Shown here: positions 16,823 through 26,333 of the stretch, piece by piece | Layout: each line of letters begins with the position of its first letter | How positions within the stretch are numbered: the first letter of the stretch is position 1 | Source: Devosia ginsengisoli | GTDB taxonomy: Bacteria; Pseudomonadota; Alphaproteobacteria; Rhizobiales; Devosiaceae | Length of the DNA stretch: 64,000 nt | Assembly (NCBI RefSeq): GCF_024707105.1 | Contig: NZ_JANQAJ010000013.1 | Location: 370,275-434,274, forward strand | Direction: 5' to 3' | Notes under the pieces: model-generated | Told to the model about the DNA's origin: nothing | The model's database searches: none | The model's input: only the letters and a program-made list of their open reading frames with translations | Made by a program: the position numbers and the translations under genes

Positions 16823-17296
16823 CTACTCCCCGAAAAACATCGGATACAGCCGGTCGGCAAAGGGCCGCACCGCCTGCGCATGCACCATGCCGCTTTCCCG
16901 CGCCCGCTGCGCCTCGGCAATATGCAGCACCATGTCCTGGCGCAATTCGGCCTTCTGCTCGTCGCTCAGCGCCGATGCTTCGAGCATGGCGACCACGTCG
17001 CGGAACATCGCGTCGAACTCATCCTGCGGAATGGTCGCCATATAGCCGGTCACCACCTCGTCAAACGTAGCGACCCAGTCCGCCTCGCCGAACCCGGCGG
17101 CGGCGATATAGCCGTTATAATCGAGCTCCAGGAACACATCGCCCGCGCCGTAGTAGATGTCCTCGCCGCTTTCCTCGGAGATTTTCTCCATGATCGTCAC
17201 CACGGTACCCACGCGGTTCGTATCGAGCGCCACGACCGGCACGGCAAAACCCGCCAGCATGGCGAAAGCCACGATCGTCTTCTTGAAAAAGTTCAT
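16823..17296 (-). CDS. Small exported protein linked to autotransporter A
   Basis: The 157-residue product has a signal peptide (MNFFKKTIVAFAMLAGFAV, cleavage near VALD) and an acidic helical mature part with EKISEESGEDIYY near the start and ALSDEQKAELRQDM in the second half. I do not recognise a family. Its start lies 11 bases after the stop of the autotransporter barrel, so both are on one transcript and may be translationally coupled. If the barrel frame is not reached, a ribosome staying in the passenger frame would read straight through this gene in its own frame. Confidence 0.7.
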   Translation of the reverse strand: MNFFKKTIVAFAMLAGFAVPVVALDTNRVGTVVTIMEKISEESGEDIYYGAGDVFLELDYNGYIAAAGFGEADWVATFDEVVTGYMATIPQDEFDAMFRDVVAMLEASALSDEQKAELRQDMVLHIAEAQRARESGMVHAQAVRPFADRLYPMFFGE

Positions 17297-17307
17297 GTTC
17301 TTTACTC

Positions 17308-19477
17308 TTAGAAAGTCAGCTTGAGCCCGACCGATCCGGAGATCGACGGATCGCGGCCATTGGTTGCGGCATGCACCGAGCCTGACAGCGCCAGGTTGTC
17401 GGCAATCTGGTGATCCAGTTCGAGTCCGGCGCGCAGCCAGGTGGCGCTCCGCGTGCCCCCACCCAGGCTGAAATCGAACAGGCCGATCACATTGCCCTTG
17501 GCCGCCGGCGCGTCGCCGCTGCGATGCACCACCTCGAAACTGGTGGTCAGCATGGTCTGCGTCGAAAATTCGGTCATCGCCGCCACGCCCAGTCGCATCT
17601 CGGCCATGCCAAGCGTCTGCGCATCGAAATGCGCCGGGAACGGGCCGCCCGTTTCGGTAAAGGCGGAGATATGCTGCCGCCCGAGCGCCACCGACGCCCA
17701 GGGATTGATCGTCGTATTGCCGATCTGCGCCGCTTCCAGCCAGTCCGCCCGCAACCGGATCACGCCTGCGCCGAGGCCCGTCTTGCCGTTCGAATAGACC
17801 GTCGCCGCGCCATTGCTGTAGCCACGATGGAGTTCGGCATTCCAGCCGCCCAGCATGCCGGTCACCGACAGCAGCAGCGGCGTGCCATCCGGCTGCCAGT
17901 CCACCTCGCCGATCACATATTGCCCGTTGAGCCGGCTCGACCCACCCCAGCGCCAGCGACTGCCAGGAGCCGCTGGTGCCCACGCCCAGCCCTGCCTTGA
18001 CAGTGCCGCCCAGCAGATCGACACAGCCACCGGCTTCCGCCAGTGCCAGCCCGGTGCCGCTTTCCCCATGTAGGCCGAAATCGCCCGTGGCCCACATGCA
18101 ATGGCCATCCTCCAACCGCCCCTGCTGCATCAGCGGCCGGTGATGCGCCCCGTTCATCGGCAGCCAGGTCAGGAACTCGCCGGCACTGGCAATCTGCGTC
18201 GTGGAAAACAGTGAGCGCTGGTATTCCGCCACATCCATCAGCCCGCCCGGGCCATCGCCGGTGACGCGGGCGATAAAGGCGCCCGACGATGGGTCAGAGT
18301 TGCTCATGAGCCCGGCAATGACCCGACCATTGTCGGAAACCGCCGTGGCGTCGGTCAGCACCTGTCCGTCTGCGAGCGTAACCCCGTGCCGCCCCAGCCA
18401 GTCATGCAGCGATTCCATGCCGGTTTCTTCGGTCCAGCGGAAGGCCAGCGTGCCCTCGCTCCCGACCTCCCCCGCACTGCTCCAGCCCACGACATAGGCG
18501 CCATCGCGCGATACGGCCCTGGCCTCGCTTTCCGCATCGGAGCGCGCGGGCACCAGCGTACCCAGATCATACATCTGCGCATTGCCTGCCACGCCGCCCG
18601 TGGCTCCTTCCACCCAGCGGAACGCCCGGTCGATGCCATCCGCATCGGCAGCGGAGCCGACAACGATCCGCCCATCCGCGGAAATATCGAGCGCGGCGGA
18701 GGAACCGCTGTCGATCCCGGTGAACGAGCCGAGATCGAGCGGAAGCCTGGCGCCCGGATCGCCTGCCTCCAGCCCCGACAGATCCCAGCGCACCGCCCGC
18801 GAAGCGGTCGCGTTCCCATCGCTATAGCCGGCGGCATAGCGGCCATTGTCCGAAATCGTCCAGGCGGCCCAGTTATTGGCGTCGTCCAGCCCGTCGAGCC
18901 GGTACATTTCCACATTGTCCACCTCGCCGGTGGTCGCGTCCTTGATCCAGGCCCAGGCGCGCGTCATGCCCGGGCGGATATAGGAGCCGACCACCCGCGT
19001 GCCGTCACCGGAAACGTCACGCGCTGCCATATGTGCATTGGGAATACTGGGATAGAGCAGACCCAGGTCGATCGGCACGCCATTCGGCGCGTCCCACAGG
19101 AAGGCCCGGTTGTAACCGGCCAGGTTCTGCGAATACCCCACCACCCAGCGGGCATCCCCGCTCATCCCGTAGATGCGCGACGTACCGGTCCCGAAACCGG
19201 GCAGGCTCGTCACGCCGCCGGGCTCCTGATAATAGCCGGTATCGATGTGGTTGACCGCGTCTGTAACATTCCCGACGAAAATGCTGCCATCGGCGCTGAG
19301 CGCCGGAATGTCGTAATAGTGGTAGCCGAGGTCCGGCCGCGACGGGTCGAGGATTTCGCCCGCAGCTTCGGCCTTTGGCATGGTGACGATGGCCGTCGTG
19401 CCCAGCAGCATCGCCATGCCCGCCAGCCGCCATCCCCCGCGCCTGCGTGAAGCCGTGCCGAACGATCGTGTTGCCAT
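17308..19477 (-). pseudogene. HAF-repeat autotransporter A, frameshifted before the barrel
   Basis: Signal region MATRSFGTASRRRGG then a hydrophobic core ends near KAEAAGE. The passenger has about seven HAF-type repeats (for example ISADGRIVVGSA, VSRDGAYVVGWS), predicted to form a beta propeller. WLPMNGAHHRPLM marks the link to an autotransporter barrel of about 260 residues ending in an aromatic (SGSVGLKLTF). One extra base in or next to the run at 17941-17948 (minus strand CTGGGGTGGG; intact reading would be one G shorter) puts the barrel in the +1 frame. The paralogue at 19736 gives the expected reading. As written, the protein would not insert in the outer membrane. GAGAGGG precedes the ATG. 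Confidence 0.78.
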
Positions 19478-19607
19478 GTCCCTCTCCTGAAACGCAAAAT
19501 CGGCCCCGGAAGGGGCAGGGATTGCGAACTAGGAGACGGACGCCAAAGGTTCAACGCATATGCCCTTGGGGCATAATCATTGCTGCCGCGCATAATTCCC
19601 ATGCGGC

Positions 19608-19646
19608 CAAAACAAAGGCGCCACCCTGATTCAGGGGGCGCCACCG
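19608..19646 (-). terminator. Rho-independent terminator of autotransporter B
   Basis: On the minus strand GGCGCCCCCTGAATCAGGGTGGCGCC folds into a nested stem and is followed by TTTGTTTT. It lies about 90 bases after the barrel stop at 19736. Confidence 0.75.
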
Positions 19647-19735
19647 GTCGGTTCTGCGTTTTGGGAATGCAGGGGAAACCGACCGGAACTCGAGCGGACC
19701 GCCCGTGGCGTCCGTATCAGCCGGTCGTGGCGCGC

Positions 19736-21855
19736 CTAGAACGCCGCCTTGAGGCCCACCGAGCCCGCGACACTGGGATCGCGGCCATTGCTGGCCACAT
19801 GCACCGAAGTCGACAGTGCCAGATCCTCGGTCACCTTATGGTCGAGTTCGAGGCCGGCCCGCAGCCAGGTCTGCCCATAGCTGCCGCCACCGATATTGAA
19901 GGCGAACAGCCCATCCACCGTCCCCTTCGCCGCCGCGGCCGTACCCGTCCGATGCGCCACCTCGAATGTGGTGCTCAGCCTGGTCTGGTCGGAAAATTCC
20001 GTCACCGCCGTCAGGCCGAGACGGATATCGGCACTCGACAGGTTCTGCGCGTCGAACTTGGCCGGGAACGGCCCGCCGGTTTCCGCATAACCATCCACAT
20101 GCACATGGCCGAACCCGATGGAGGCATAGGGATTGAAGCTGGTATTGCCGAGCTGCCCCGCTTCCAGCCAGTCCGCCCGCACGCGCACCACGCCGCCAAA
20201 GGCATTGGTCTGCCCGCTCGACATCGCCGTCGCAGCACCATTGGAATAGGCCCGGTCGATATCGGCCTGCCAGCCGCCCAGCATGCCGGTCAGCGAGAAC
20301 AGCAGCGGCGTGCCGTCGGGCTGCCAGTCGGCCTCGCCCAGCATGTACTGGCCCGCCATGCGCGCCGACCCGCCCAGCGCCAGGTCCTGCCACGAGCGGC
20401 TGATACCGACCGCCGTCCCCAGCCGCACCGAGCCGCCCGCCAGGTCGATGCAGGCACCCGCCTCGGCCAGCCCCATGCCCGTGGATGTGCCGCCATGATG
20501 GGCCATATCCCCGTGGCCCAGGCGCACATGTCGCCACTCAGGTTCGGCGTCATCATCAACGGCCGGTGATGCGCCCCATTCATCGGCAGCCAGCTCAGAT
20601 ATTCGCCGGCATTCGCAATCCCTGCGGAAGCGAACAGCGTCGAGTGATATTCCTCGACATCCATCAGGCCGCCGGGCAAATCCCCGTCGATCCGGGCGAT
20701 GTAACCCCGTTTCTCGCCCGCGGCATTGGTCATCGATCCGCCGACAACCCCGCCATCGCCGGATACGGAAAGCGCCGTCGTGAGCTGATTGCTCCCTGCT
20801 TGCACGCCGTTGGCGGCCAGCCAGTCGGCCACCGAGATCATCCCGCTTTCCTCTTCCCAGCGGAAAGCGGTCGATTGCAAGGCGCTGTCCCGCGACATTC
20901 CCACGACGACGCTGCCGTCGGCGGAAACGGCCTTGGCCGAACTGTAGGTATCGTCGCCCAGCACCCCGAGATCATGCATCTCTTCATTGCCAGCAGCGCC
21001 GCCCACACTGCCTTCGACCCAGCGGAAGGCGCGAACCGAAACATTGTCTTCCAGTCTCGAATGCCCGACGACCACGCTGCCATCGGCCGATACCGCCTGG
21101 CCGGAGGCCAGGTTGCCGCCCAGCGTGCCGAGGTCCTCGATGCCCGCGCTGCCCATCTCCGCCAGCCGGCTCAAATCCCAGCGGGTTGCGGTCCCCTCCG
21201 TACCGTTATTGCTGTCGCCCACTGCAAACTGGCCATCGGCCGAAACAGCATTAGCATAGGTTATGTTGAAGCCAGCGACACCGCTGAGCTCATACATCTC
21301 CTGGTTATGCCCCACCCCCTGATCGCTGTCCTTGATCCAGGCAAAGGCGCGAACCCCATTGCTGTCGTTTAGGGACCATCCGACCACGACATTGCCGTCA
21401 TGGGATACGCCATAAGCCTCGGCCGTGGAGGATGCCGCCGCCGCCAGCGTTCCGATATCCCTAACGCCATCGGCTTCCGTCCAGCGAAATGCGCGTATAA
21501 CGCCCATGCCTTCCCTGACAGCGCCAACGGCGACCTCACCATTGCCCGAGAGCACGCGGCTGTTGACGCTGCGATGCGTTTCCGGCCCGTCGAGCCGGAC
21601 ATATCGCTCTCCGTTCCAGTGATAGCTCTCATAAATCCCGCCATTCCACCTGCTCATCAGCGCCATTCGTCCATCGGCGCTGAGCCCAACGACTTCCTCC
21701 ACGCGCGGCAGGCCCAGGATTTCCGGATCGATCAACTGCCCGAATGCCTGCCTTGGCACCAGCATCAATACCGTCGTTCCCAGCAACATGCCGGCCAGCA
21801 TCGCCCGGCCATTTCGGCCCCTGCTCGCCAGAGTTCCACGCGCAACAACCGCCAT
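19736..21855 (-). pseudogene. HAF-repeat autotransporter B, frameshifted before the barrel
   Basis: A paralogue of autotransporter A. The ATG at 21855 follows GGGAGA; the signal core ends near RQAFGQ. Seven HAF-type repeats are visible, among them VSADGSVVVGHS and VSADGSVVVGMS, then WLPMNGAHHRPLM. At 20509-20512 the minus strand reads ACGGGGATATGG; five G residues instead of four would restore ATGDMAHHGG and join the passenger to the barrel that ends SVGLKAAF at 19736. One base is therefore missing relative to copy A, the opposite sign from A's extra base. The barrel frame is otherwise open, so the break is recent or an assembly error. Confidence 0.78.
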
Positions 21856-21986
21856 CGCTATCTCCCGAAAAGGCAAAAGACCGGCCCCTTTCACGGAAGC
21901 CGGTCCTGCCAACTAGGTGACTCTGCTCGCGCCCTCAACGCAGTGGACCGCTGCTCATAACCAATGCCCTCGCGCAAAACCGCCGC

Positions 21987-22916
21987 TCAGCTATCCTCCA
22001 GGTCGCGCCGGTAGATCCCCGGCGACACGCCGAACCGCCGCCGGAAGGCGGTGATGAAATTCGACGGCTGGCGATAGCCCATCATCCAGGCCAGTTGCTT
22101 GAGCGGAATGTCGAGCCCCTCTTCCAGCATCCGCCGCGCCGCGATCAGCCGCGCTTCCAGCAGGTAGCTGAACACCGTCGTTCCGAAGAGCTGCCGGAAA
22201 CCCAGGTTGAGCCGCTTGGGCGCAAGCCCCACCGACCGTGCCAGCGCCACCAGGTCCGGCGGCGCGGCCAGGTCGGCCAGCAGCCGTTCCCGCGCTTCCC
22301 GCACGCGAATGAGTTCGCGCGCACTGAGTTCCCCCGGCGCGATCGGCTCCTCCGCCAGCACATCCATCTGGTGGGCAATCAGTTCCAGCGTCTTGGCCCG
22401 CTGGTAGAGCGCGCCCATCCGCCCCTGATAGATCGGGGTCATCAGCTCCTGCGCCGCCCGCAGCGCCCCCGCCGACATGGCCCGCATCAGCGAGATCGGC
22501 TCGGCCCGCCCCTCCAGCACGCGTGCCACCAGCTCCGGCACGCCATCGTCACTGGCCATCTGTTCGAGCGCGTCCGGCGTCAGCATCACGGCCACCGAGC
22601 GATAGTCGGCCTGCCCGCTGATATCGTAGCGCAACTGGCGCTCCGACAAGCTCACCGCATACATCTGCCCCGGCAGCCGCCAGTCCTGCGTCTCGTTGCC
22701 CTCGGCCACGATACTGCCGGCCCCACCCAGCAGGCACCCGATCACCAGGTTGCGCGATGGCATTTCACCGGTCGGGGAAAGGCTGTATCCGCTCGGCGAA
22801 CTTCCTCCGCCGGCAAACATGGAAATGCCGTCCTGTATGATGGCATGTTCCATGAAGATGCTGAGGGCGGCATCGGCGACCGTGATACGCCCGGCGCCGT
22901 CGAAGCCGCGGACCAC
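21987..22916 (-). CDS. AraC-family transcriptional regulator A
   Basis: The C-terminal ~100 residues hold the two AraC helix-turn-helix units: VALARSVGLAPKRLNLGFR and LKQLAWMMGYRQPSNFITAF, ending in RRRFGVSPGIYRR. The N-terminal ~200 residues form a sensor region unlike sugar-binding AraC proteins, with LLGGAGSIVAEG and YAVSLSERQLRYDI in common with the next gene. The GTG at 22916 gives 309 residues; the ribosome site is poor and a later start is possible. It ends 131 bases upstream of autotransporter B on the same strand, suggesting it controls the autotransporters. Effector unknown. Confidence 0.85.
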   Translation of the reverse strand: MVRGFDGAGRITVADAALSIFMEHAIIQDGISMFAGGGSSPSGYSLSPTGEMPSRNLVIGCLLGGAGSIVAEGNETQDWRLPGQMYAVSLSERQLRYDISGQADYRSVAVMLTPDALEQMASDDGVPELVARVLEGRAEPISLMRAMSAGALRAAQELMTPIYQGRMGALYQRAKTLELIAHQMDVLAEEPIAPGELSARELIRVREARERLLADLAAPPDLVALARSVGLAPKRLNLGFRQLFGTTVFSYLLEARLIAARRMLEEGLDIPLKQLAWMMGYRQPSNFITAFRRRFGVSPGIYRRDLEDS

Positions 22917-23120
22917 GCCTTTTCGTGCGCTGGCAAAGGACCACTCTCTCCTGCTGCCGACCGGATACGGCCGGCTGGCATTCCAGTTTACTGAATTCCT
23001 GTTGATTTGCGGGGCTCCACGCTATGCAATTGGAGCCCTCCCACTTCGCTGCTTCGCCCCGGCGGGACAACCCGGCGACCCCTCGCGCATAACGATCGCC
23101 GTTGCGCATAATGCGCGCCG

Positions 23121-24083
23121 CTATTCGGCGGCTTGTGCCCGATAGGCTCCCGGCGCCACGCCGAAGCGGCGGCGGAAGGCGGTGGCGAAATTGGTCACCT
23201 GCCCATAGCCCAGCTCCCAGGCCAGTTGCTTGAGCGAGAGCGGCGTGCCGCCCTCCAGCGCCGCCCGCGCGGCGTCAAGCCTGGCATCGCGCAGATAGTT
23301 GAACACCGTCGTGCCATAGAGGCCGCGGAAGCCGCGATTGAGCCGCTTGGGCGTCAGGCCCACATCCAGCGCCAGTGTCTCCAGGTCCGGCGGCTCGCGC
23401 AGGTCTTCCAGCAGGCGCTCGCGCGCGCGGCGCACCCGCGCCAGTTCCTTGGACGTCAGCGCGCCGCGATCGTCGTCCACCTCGAACCGGTCGAACAGAT
23501 GCGCCAGCAACTCGAGCACCTTGGCCTGCCGGAACAGCACCCGCATCGATCGGTCATAGGGCATGCGCAGCAGCATGTGGCTGATGGCCCGCAATGGCCC
23601 CGAAATCGCGGCCACATCGGCCAGGTCGTCCACCCGCCCTTCCAGCACGTTGCGCACCACATCGGGCAGACGGCCATCGCTGCCCAGCAGGTCCAGCGCC
23701 TCCGTTTCCAGCCGCAGCGCAATGGTGCGCCAGCCGTCTTCGGCAATGATGTCATACCGCATGCGCCGCTCGGTCGGCGACAGCAGATAGGCCCTTCCTT
23801 CCTCGCGCCAGGTCTGCTCGTCGCAGCCTTCCAGCGCCATCACGCCGCTCCCGCTCAGCATGCTGCCCAGGATGATCCGCCCCTGCGTATCCCGGCCTGC
23901 CTCCACCTCCATGTTGAAGCGGCTGCCCCCCTCTGCCTCGCCCCGATAGAGCCAGATGCCCGGAAATATAGGTGTCTCTTCCAGATAGGCCGGCACCGCT
24001 CCGCGTCGGAAATCCGCACGCTCACGCGCGTCGAAATCGTGCGCCCACGCGCTATGTTCGCTGGAAAACAGCCAGTTCTGCAT
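23121..24083 (-). CDS. AraC-family transcriptional regulator B
   Basis: A 320-residue paralogue of the regulator at 21987. The DNA-binding part has LALDVGLTPKRLNRGFRGL and LKQLAWELGYGQVTNFATAF, ending in RRRFGVAPGAYRA. The sensor part shares LSGSGVMALEG and YLLSPTERRMRYDI with copy A. I chose the ATG at 24083 preceded by GGTGGGG; the frame stays open far upstream only because of GC bias. The two regulators and the two autotransporters lie in tandem, as if each pair arose by duplication. Confidence 0.87.
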   Translation of the reverse strand: MQNWLFSSEHSAWAHDFDARERADFRRGAVPAYLEETPIFPGIWLYRGEAEGGSRFNMEVEAGRDTQGRIILGSMLSGSGVMALEGCDEQTWREEGRAYLLSPTERRMRYDIIAEDGWRTIALRLETEALDLLGSDGRLPDVVRNVLEGRVDDLADVAAISGPLRAISHMLLRMPYDRSMRVLFRQAKVLELLAHLFDRFEVDDDRGALTSKELARVRRARERLLEDLREPPDLETLALDVGLTPKRLNRGFRGLYGTTVFNYLRDARLDAARAALEGGTPLSLKQLAWELGYGQVTNFATAFRRRFGVAPGAYRAQAAE

Positions 24084-24284
24084 GCCCCGCCCCACCAAAG
24101 AACAGGGACAATATACAAACTTCTTTGTCAGTTGCAGTACCAGGCGCCTGCCGGAGCCGGCTTTTCTTATGCTTGCCGGCCCATCCTTATGCCCGACGGC
24201 CCAACCGCCCGCCTCGGGATCGGAAACTTGCATACCGCCGCCATTTGGCCCACACCCCGGACGCGGAGAATAGAGGAGTCCACC

Positions 24285-25049
24285 ATGCTGCCCTGGGTCA
24301 AGCTCGATGAAGCCACCATGCCGGGCGGCGGCGTGCTCAGGCTGATGCAGCGCGGCGCCGAATTCTCCATCATGTCCGGCACGACAGAACTGATGAACAG
24401 CCGCCTCAGCGGCTCCGAAGAGCAATTGGCCACCCTGTCGGCCGCCCGCCTCGCCGGAAGGGCCAAACCGCGCATTCTGATCGGCGGGCTGGGCATGGGT
24501 TTCACGCTCCGCGCGGCGCTGCAGAGCTTCCCCGCCGGCAGCGAAATCGTCGTCGCCGAACTGGTGCCCGAAGTCGTCGCCTGGGCACGCGGTCCGCTCA
24601 ATGCCATCCACGGCACCAGCCTCGACGATGACAGCGTAACGCTGCACCAGGGCGATGTCGCCACCGCCATCACGTCAGGCAAGCCGTTCGATGCCATCCT
24701 GCTCGATGTCGATAATGGCCCGGATGGCCTGTCGCGACCGGCCAATGACCGGCTCTACAGCACCGCCGGCCTCGCCACCGCCAAAGCCGCCCTGACATCG
24801 GGCGGGCACCTTGCCGTCTGGTCCTCCGCGCCCGATGCGAAATTCACCAAACGCCTGAAACAATCCGGCATGACGGTCGAGGAAATCGGCGTCCGCGCCA
24901 CCAGGAGCGGCCGGGGTGCGCGCCACACGATCTGGTTCGCCACTAAAGCATGTCTCCCGAAAGTGGCCCCGGTTTCGGGACAAAGACATGCGTCGAAGCA
25001 AAAGGCTAAAGCGAACGGAGCGAATCTGAAAGATCGCGACTCGCTTTAG
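24285..25049 (+). CDS. Spermidine synthase-like SAM-fold methyltransferase
   Basis: The 254-residue protein has a Rossmann methyltransferase core: LIGGLGMGFTLRAAL (motif I, about residue 65), VVAELVPEVVAWA (motif II), DAILLDVDNGPDG (motif IV, near 130). This is the polyamine-synthase-like group whose members are often annotated as spermidine synthases, but the decarboxylated-SAM residues cannot be confirmed. GAGGAG precedes the ATG. The last ~34 residues (from KACLPK on) are encoded by an intergenic repeat that runs 24947-25049 and supplies the stop codon; they are unlikely to be functional. Confidence 0.82.
   Translation: MLPWVKLDEATMPGGGVLRLMQRGAEFSIMSGTTELMNSRLSGSEEQLATLSAARLAGRAKPRILIGGLGMGFTLRAALQSFPAGSEIVVAELVPEVVAWARGPLNAIHGTSLDDDSVTLHQGDVATAITSGKPFDAILLDVDNGPDGLSRPANDRLYSTAGLATAKAALTSGGHLAVWSSAPDAKFTKRLKQSGMTVEEIGVRATRSGRGARHTIWFATKACLPKVAPVSGQRHASKQKAKANGANLKDRDSL
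24947..25049 (+). repeat. Rhizobial AAAGCATGTC...CGCTTTAG repeat fused to a CDS end
   Basis: AAAGCATGTC, a CCCGAAA/TTTCGGG hairpin, GACATGCG, AAGCAAAAGGCTAAAGCG, then GAATCTGAAAGATCGCGACT and CGCTTTAG. This is a recurring intergenic element of Hyphomicrobiales genomes, recognised from memory. Here it overlaps the 3-prime end of the methyltransferase gene and carries its stop codon. Confidence 0.72.
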
Positions 25050-25070
25050 CCCCCGGCCGCCTCGCCTGAG

Positions 25071-25442
25071 CTACTTCACCAGGGGAAACACGCTGCGCAC
25101 CTTTTCCTCGCGCAGCCACAGCGCCACCCACACGGCCATGCCGAGATAGATAGAAAACAGCGTATGGCTGAACAGCGGATTGTCGACGCGCAGATTGGCC
25201 GCCAGCGAACCGCCCAGCAGCCCGGTGGTCAACACGGCGCCCAGCAGCGCCGTCCGCGGAATGAGGAACAGGATCACGCATCCCACCTCGATACAGCCGA
25301 TCAGCACCAGATATTTCACCGGCCACCCCACGACCGCCATGGCATCGGTCGCCGCCTCGATCCCCATGAATTTCGGCGCGGCCGACGCAATGGCCAGAAA
25401 CAGCCCGATCAGTCCGCTCAGGACCCAACCTGCAATCTTCAT
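25071..25442 (-). CDS. DoxX-like membrane protein
   Basis: The 123-residue protein has four transmembrane helices in the DoxX arrangement: VLSGLIGLFLAIASAAPKF, then YLVLIGCIEVGCVILFLIP, TALLGAVLTTGLLGGSLAA and the final SIYLGMAVWVALWL. DoxX-family proteins are small inner-membrane proteins tied to redox balance in some bacteria. GGGAGAT lies before the ATG. It converges with the methyltransferase gene, 21 bases apart, and diverges from the DUF3597 gene. Confidence 0.8.
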   Translation of the reverse strand: MKIAGWVLSGLIGLFLAIASAAPKFMGIEAATDAMAVVGWPVKYLVLIGCIEVGCVILFLIPRTALLGAVLTTGLLGGSLAANLRVDNPLFSHTLFSIYLGMAVWVALWLREEKVRSVFPLVK

Positions 25443-25639
25443 TTTTCATCTCCCGAATGGGCGCCCCTTCGGCACCCCATGCCCTGACGACGAAGCACCG
25501 CCCCGGCTTTCGACGCGCCCTCGACATTTATGTCGGCAAGTATATCTCGTTCCATCCGCGGCGAACGACATTCCGGCCTTGATATCGCCGTGAATTTGCG
25601 CCCTGAAAAGGACTTAGCAACTTACGCAAGGGTCGCCTC

Positions 25640-26098
25640 ATGAGCTTGTTCGACAGCATCAAATCCCGAATTTTCGGCACGGAAGCGCCCGCCGGCGTTT
25701 CGCCTGCAACATCCGCCACGACGCCGACGCCCGCCGCTTCCCCCGAAGCCAAGGCTGCCCAGCAGGCCGCGCTCGATGCCGGCATGGCCGCCGCTAACAA
25801 GGCCATTGCCGATGCCGTGGCCGCTAATGCCGCCGCCGCCAAGGTCGATGTCGCCGCCGTGCTCGACGCCGCCGTGGCCAAGTCGGGCCAGAAGCTCAAC
25901 TGGAAGACCTCCATCGTCGACCTCATGAAGGCGCTCGATCTCGACTCTTCCCTCACCGCCCGCAAGCAGTTGGCCGACGAGCTGGGCTATACCGGCGACA
26001 AATCCGACTCCGCCGCGATGAATATCTGGCTGCACAAGCAGGTCCTCGCCAAACTCGCCGCCAATGGCGGCAAGGTCCCCGAGAGCCTCCTCGCCTGA
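25640..26098 (+). CDS. DUF3597 protein
   Basis: The 152-residue protein starts with MSLFDSIKSRIFG, has an Ala-rich low-complexity linker (residues 15-70), and ends with the DUF3597 domain: SGQKLNWKTSIVDLMKALDL and SAAMNIWLHKQVLAKLA. The domain is a small helical bundle of unknown role, common in Proteobacteria. No signal peptide, so cytoplasmic. A terminator follows immediately, so it is monocistronic. Confidence 0.9.
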   Translation: MSLFDSIKSRIFGTEAPAGVSPATSATTPTPAASPEAKAAQQAALDAGMAAANKAIADAVAANAAAAKVDVAAVLDAAVAKSGQKLNWKTSIVDLMKALDLDSSLTARKQLADELGYTGDKSDSAAMNIWLHKQVLAKLAANGGKVPESLLA

Positions 26099-26103
26099 AC
26101 CGG

Positions 26104-26136
26104 AAATGCCCGCCACCCAGGCGGGCATTTTCCTTT
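26104..26136 (+). terminator. Rho-independent terminator
   Basis: AAATGCCCGCC and GGCGGGCATTTT pair across ACCCA, followed by TTTTCCTTT. It ends the DUF3597 transcript. Confidence 0.9.
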
Positions 26137-26262
26137 GTCGGCCCCGTTCCTGACACCGCCTGTCAGCAGCCCCCGTTCCCTCTCCGTTCGATACCCTCTA
26201 TGCTCTGCGGAACATTGCATAAGCGCGCCTCGTTCCCCATCTGAGTCGCCTCTTCCAGCGCT

Positions 26263-26313
26263 GGAGCGCTTCCAGGAAAAAGTGGCGACCGGTTTCCGGT
26301 TCGGAAGCGCGAC
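26263..26313. repeat. RIME-like palindromic element 1
   Basis: GGAGCGCTTCCAGGAAAAAG, then GTGGCGACCGGTTTCCGGTT and CGGAAGCGCGAC. The ends (GCGCTTCC with GGAAGCGC) pair. It closely matches the rhizobial intergenic mosaic element. It lies 20 bases before the uvrB start, so it is in that leader. Confidence 0.85.
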
Positions 26314-26333
26314 ACCTAAACGCGAGCATCCTC

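Noticed and set aside
16823..19477. A single 884-residue frame joining autotransporter passenger and the small exported protein
   Set aside because: The middle ~230 residues are Arg/Gly-rich wrong-frame sequence, while the other frame encodes a clean barrel similar to the paralogue. It is a frameshift artefact or break, not a designed fusion.
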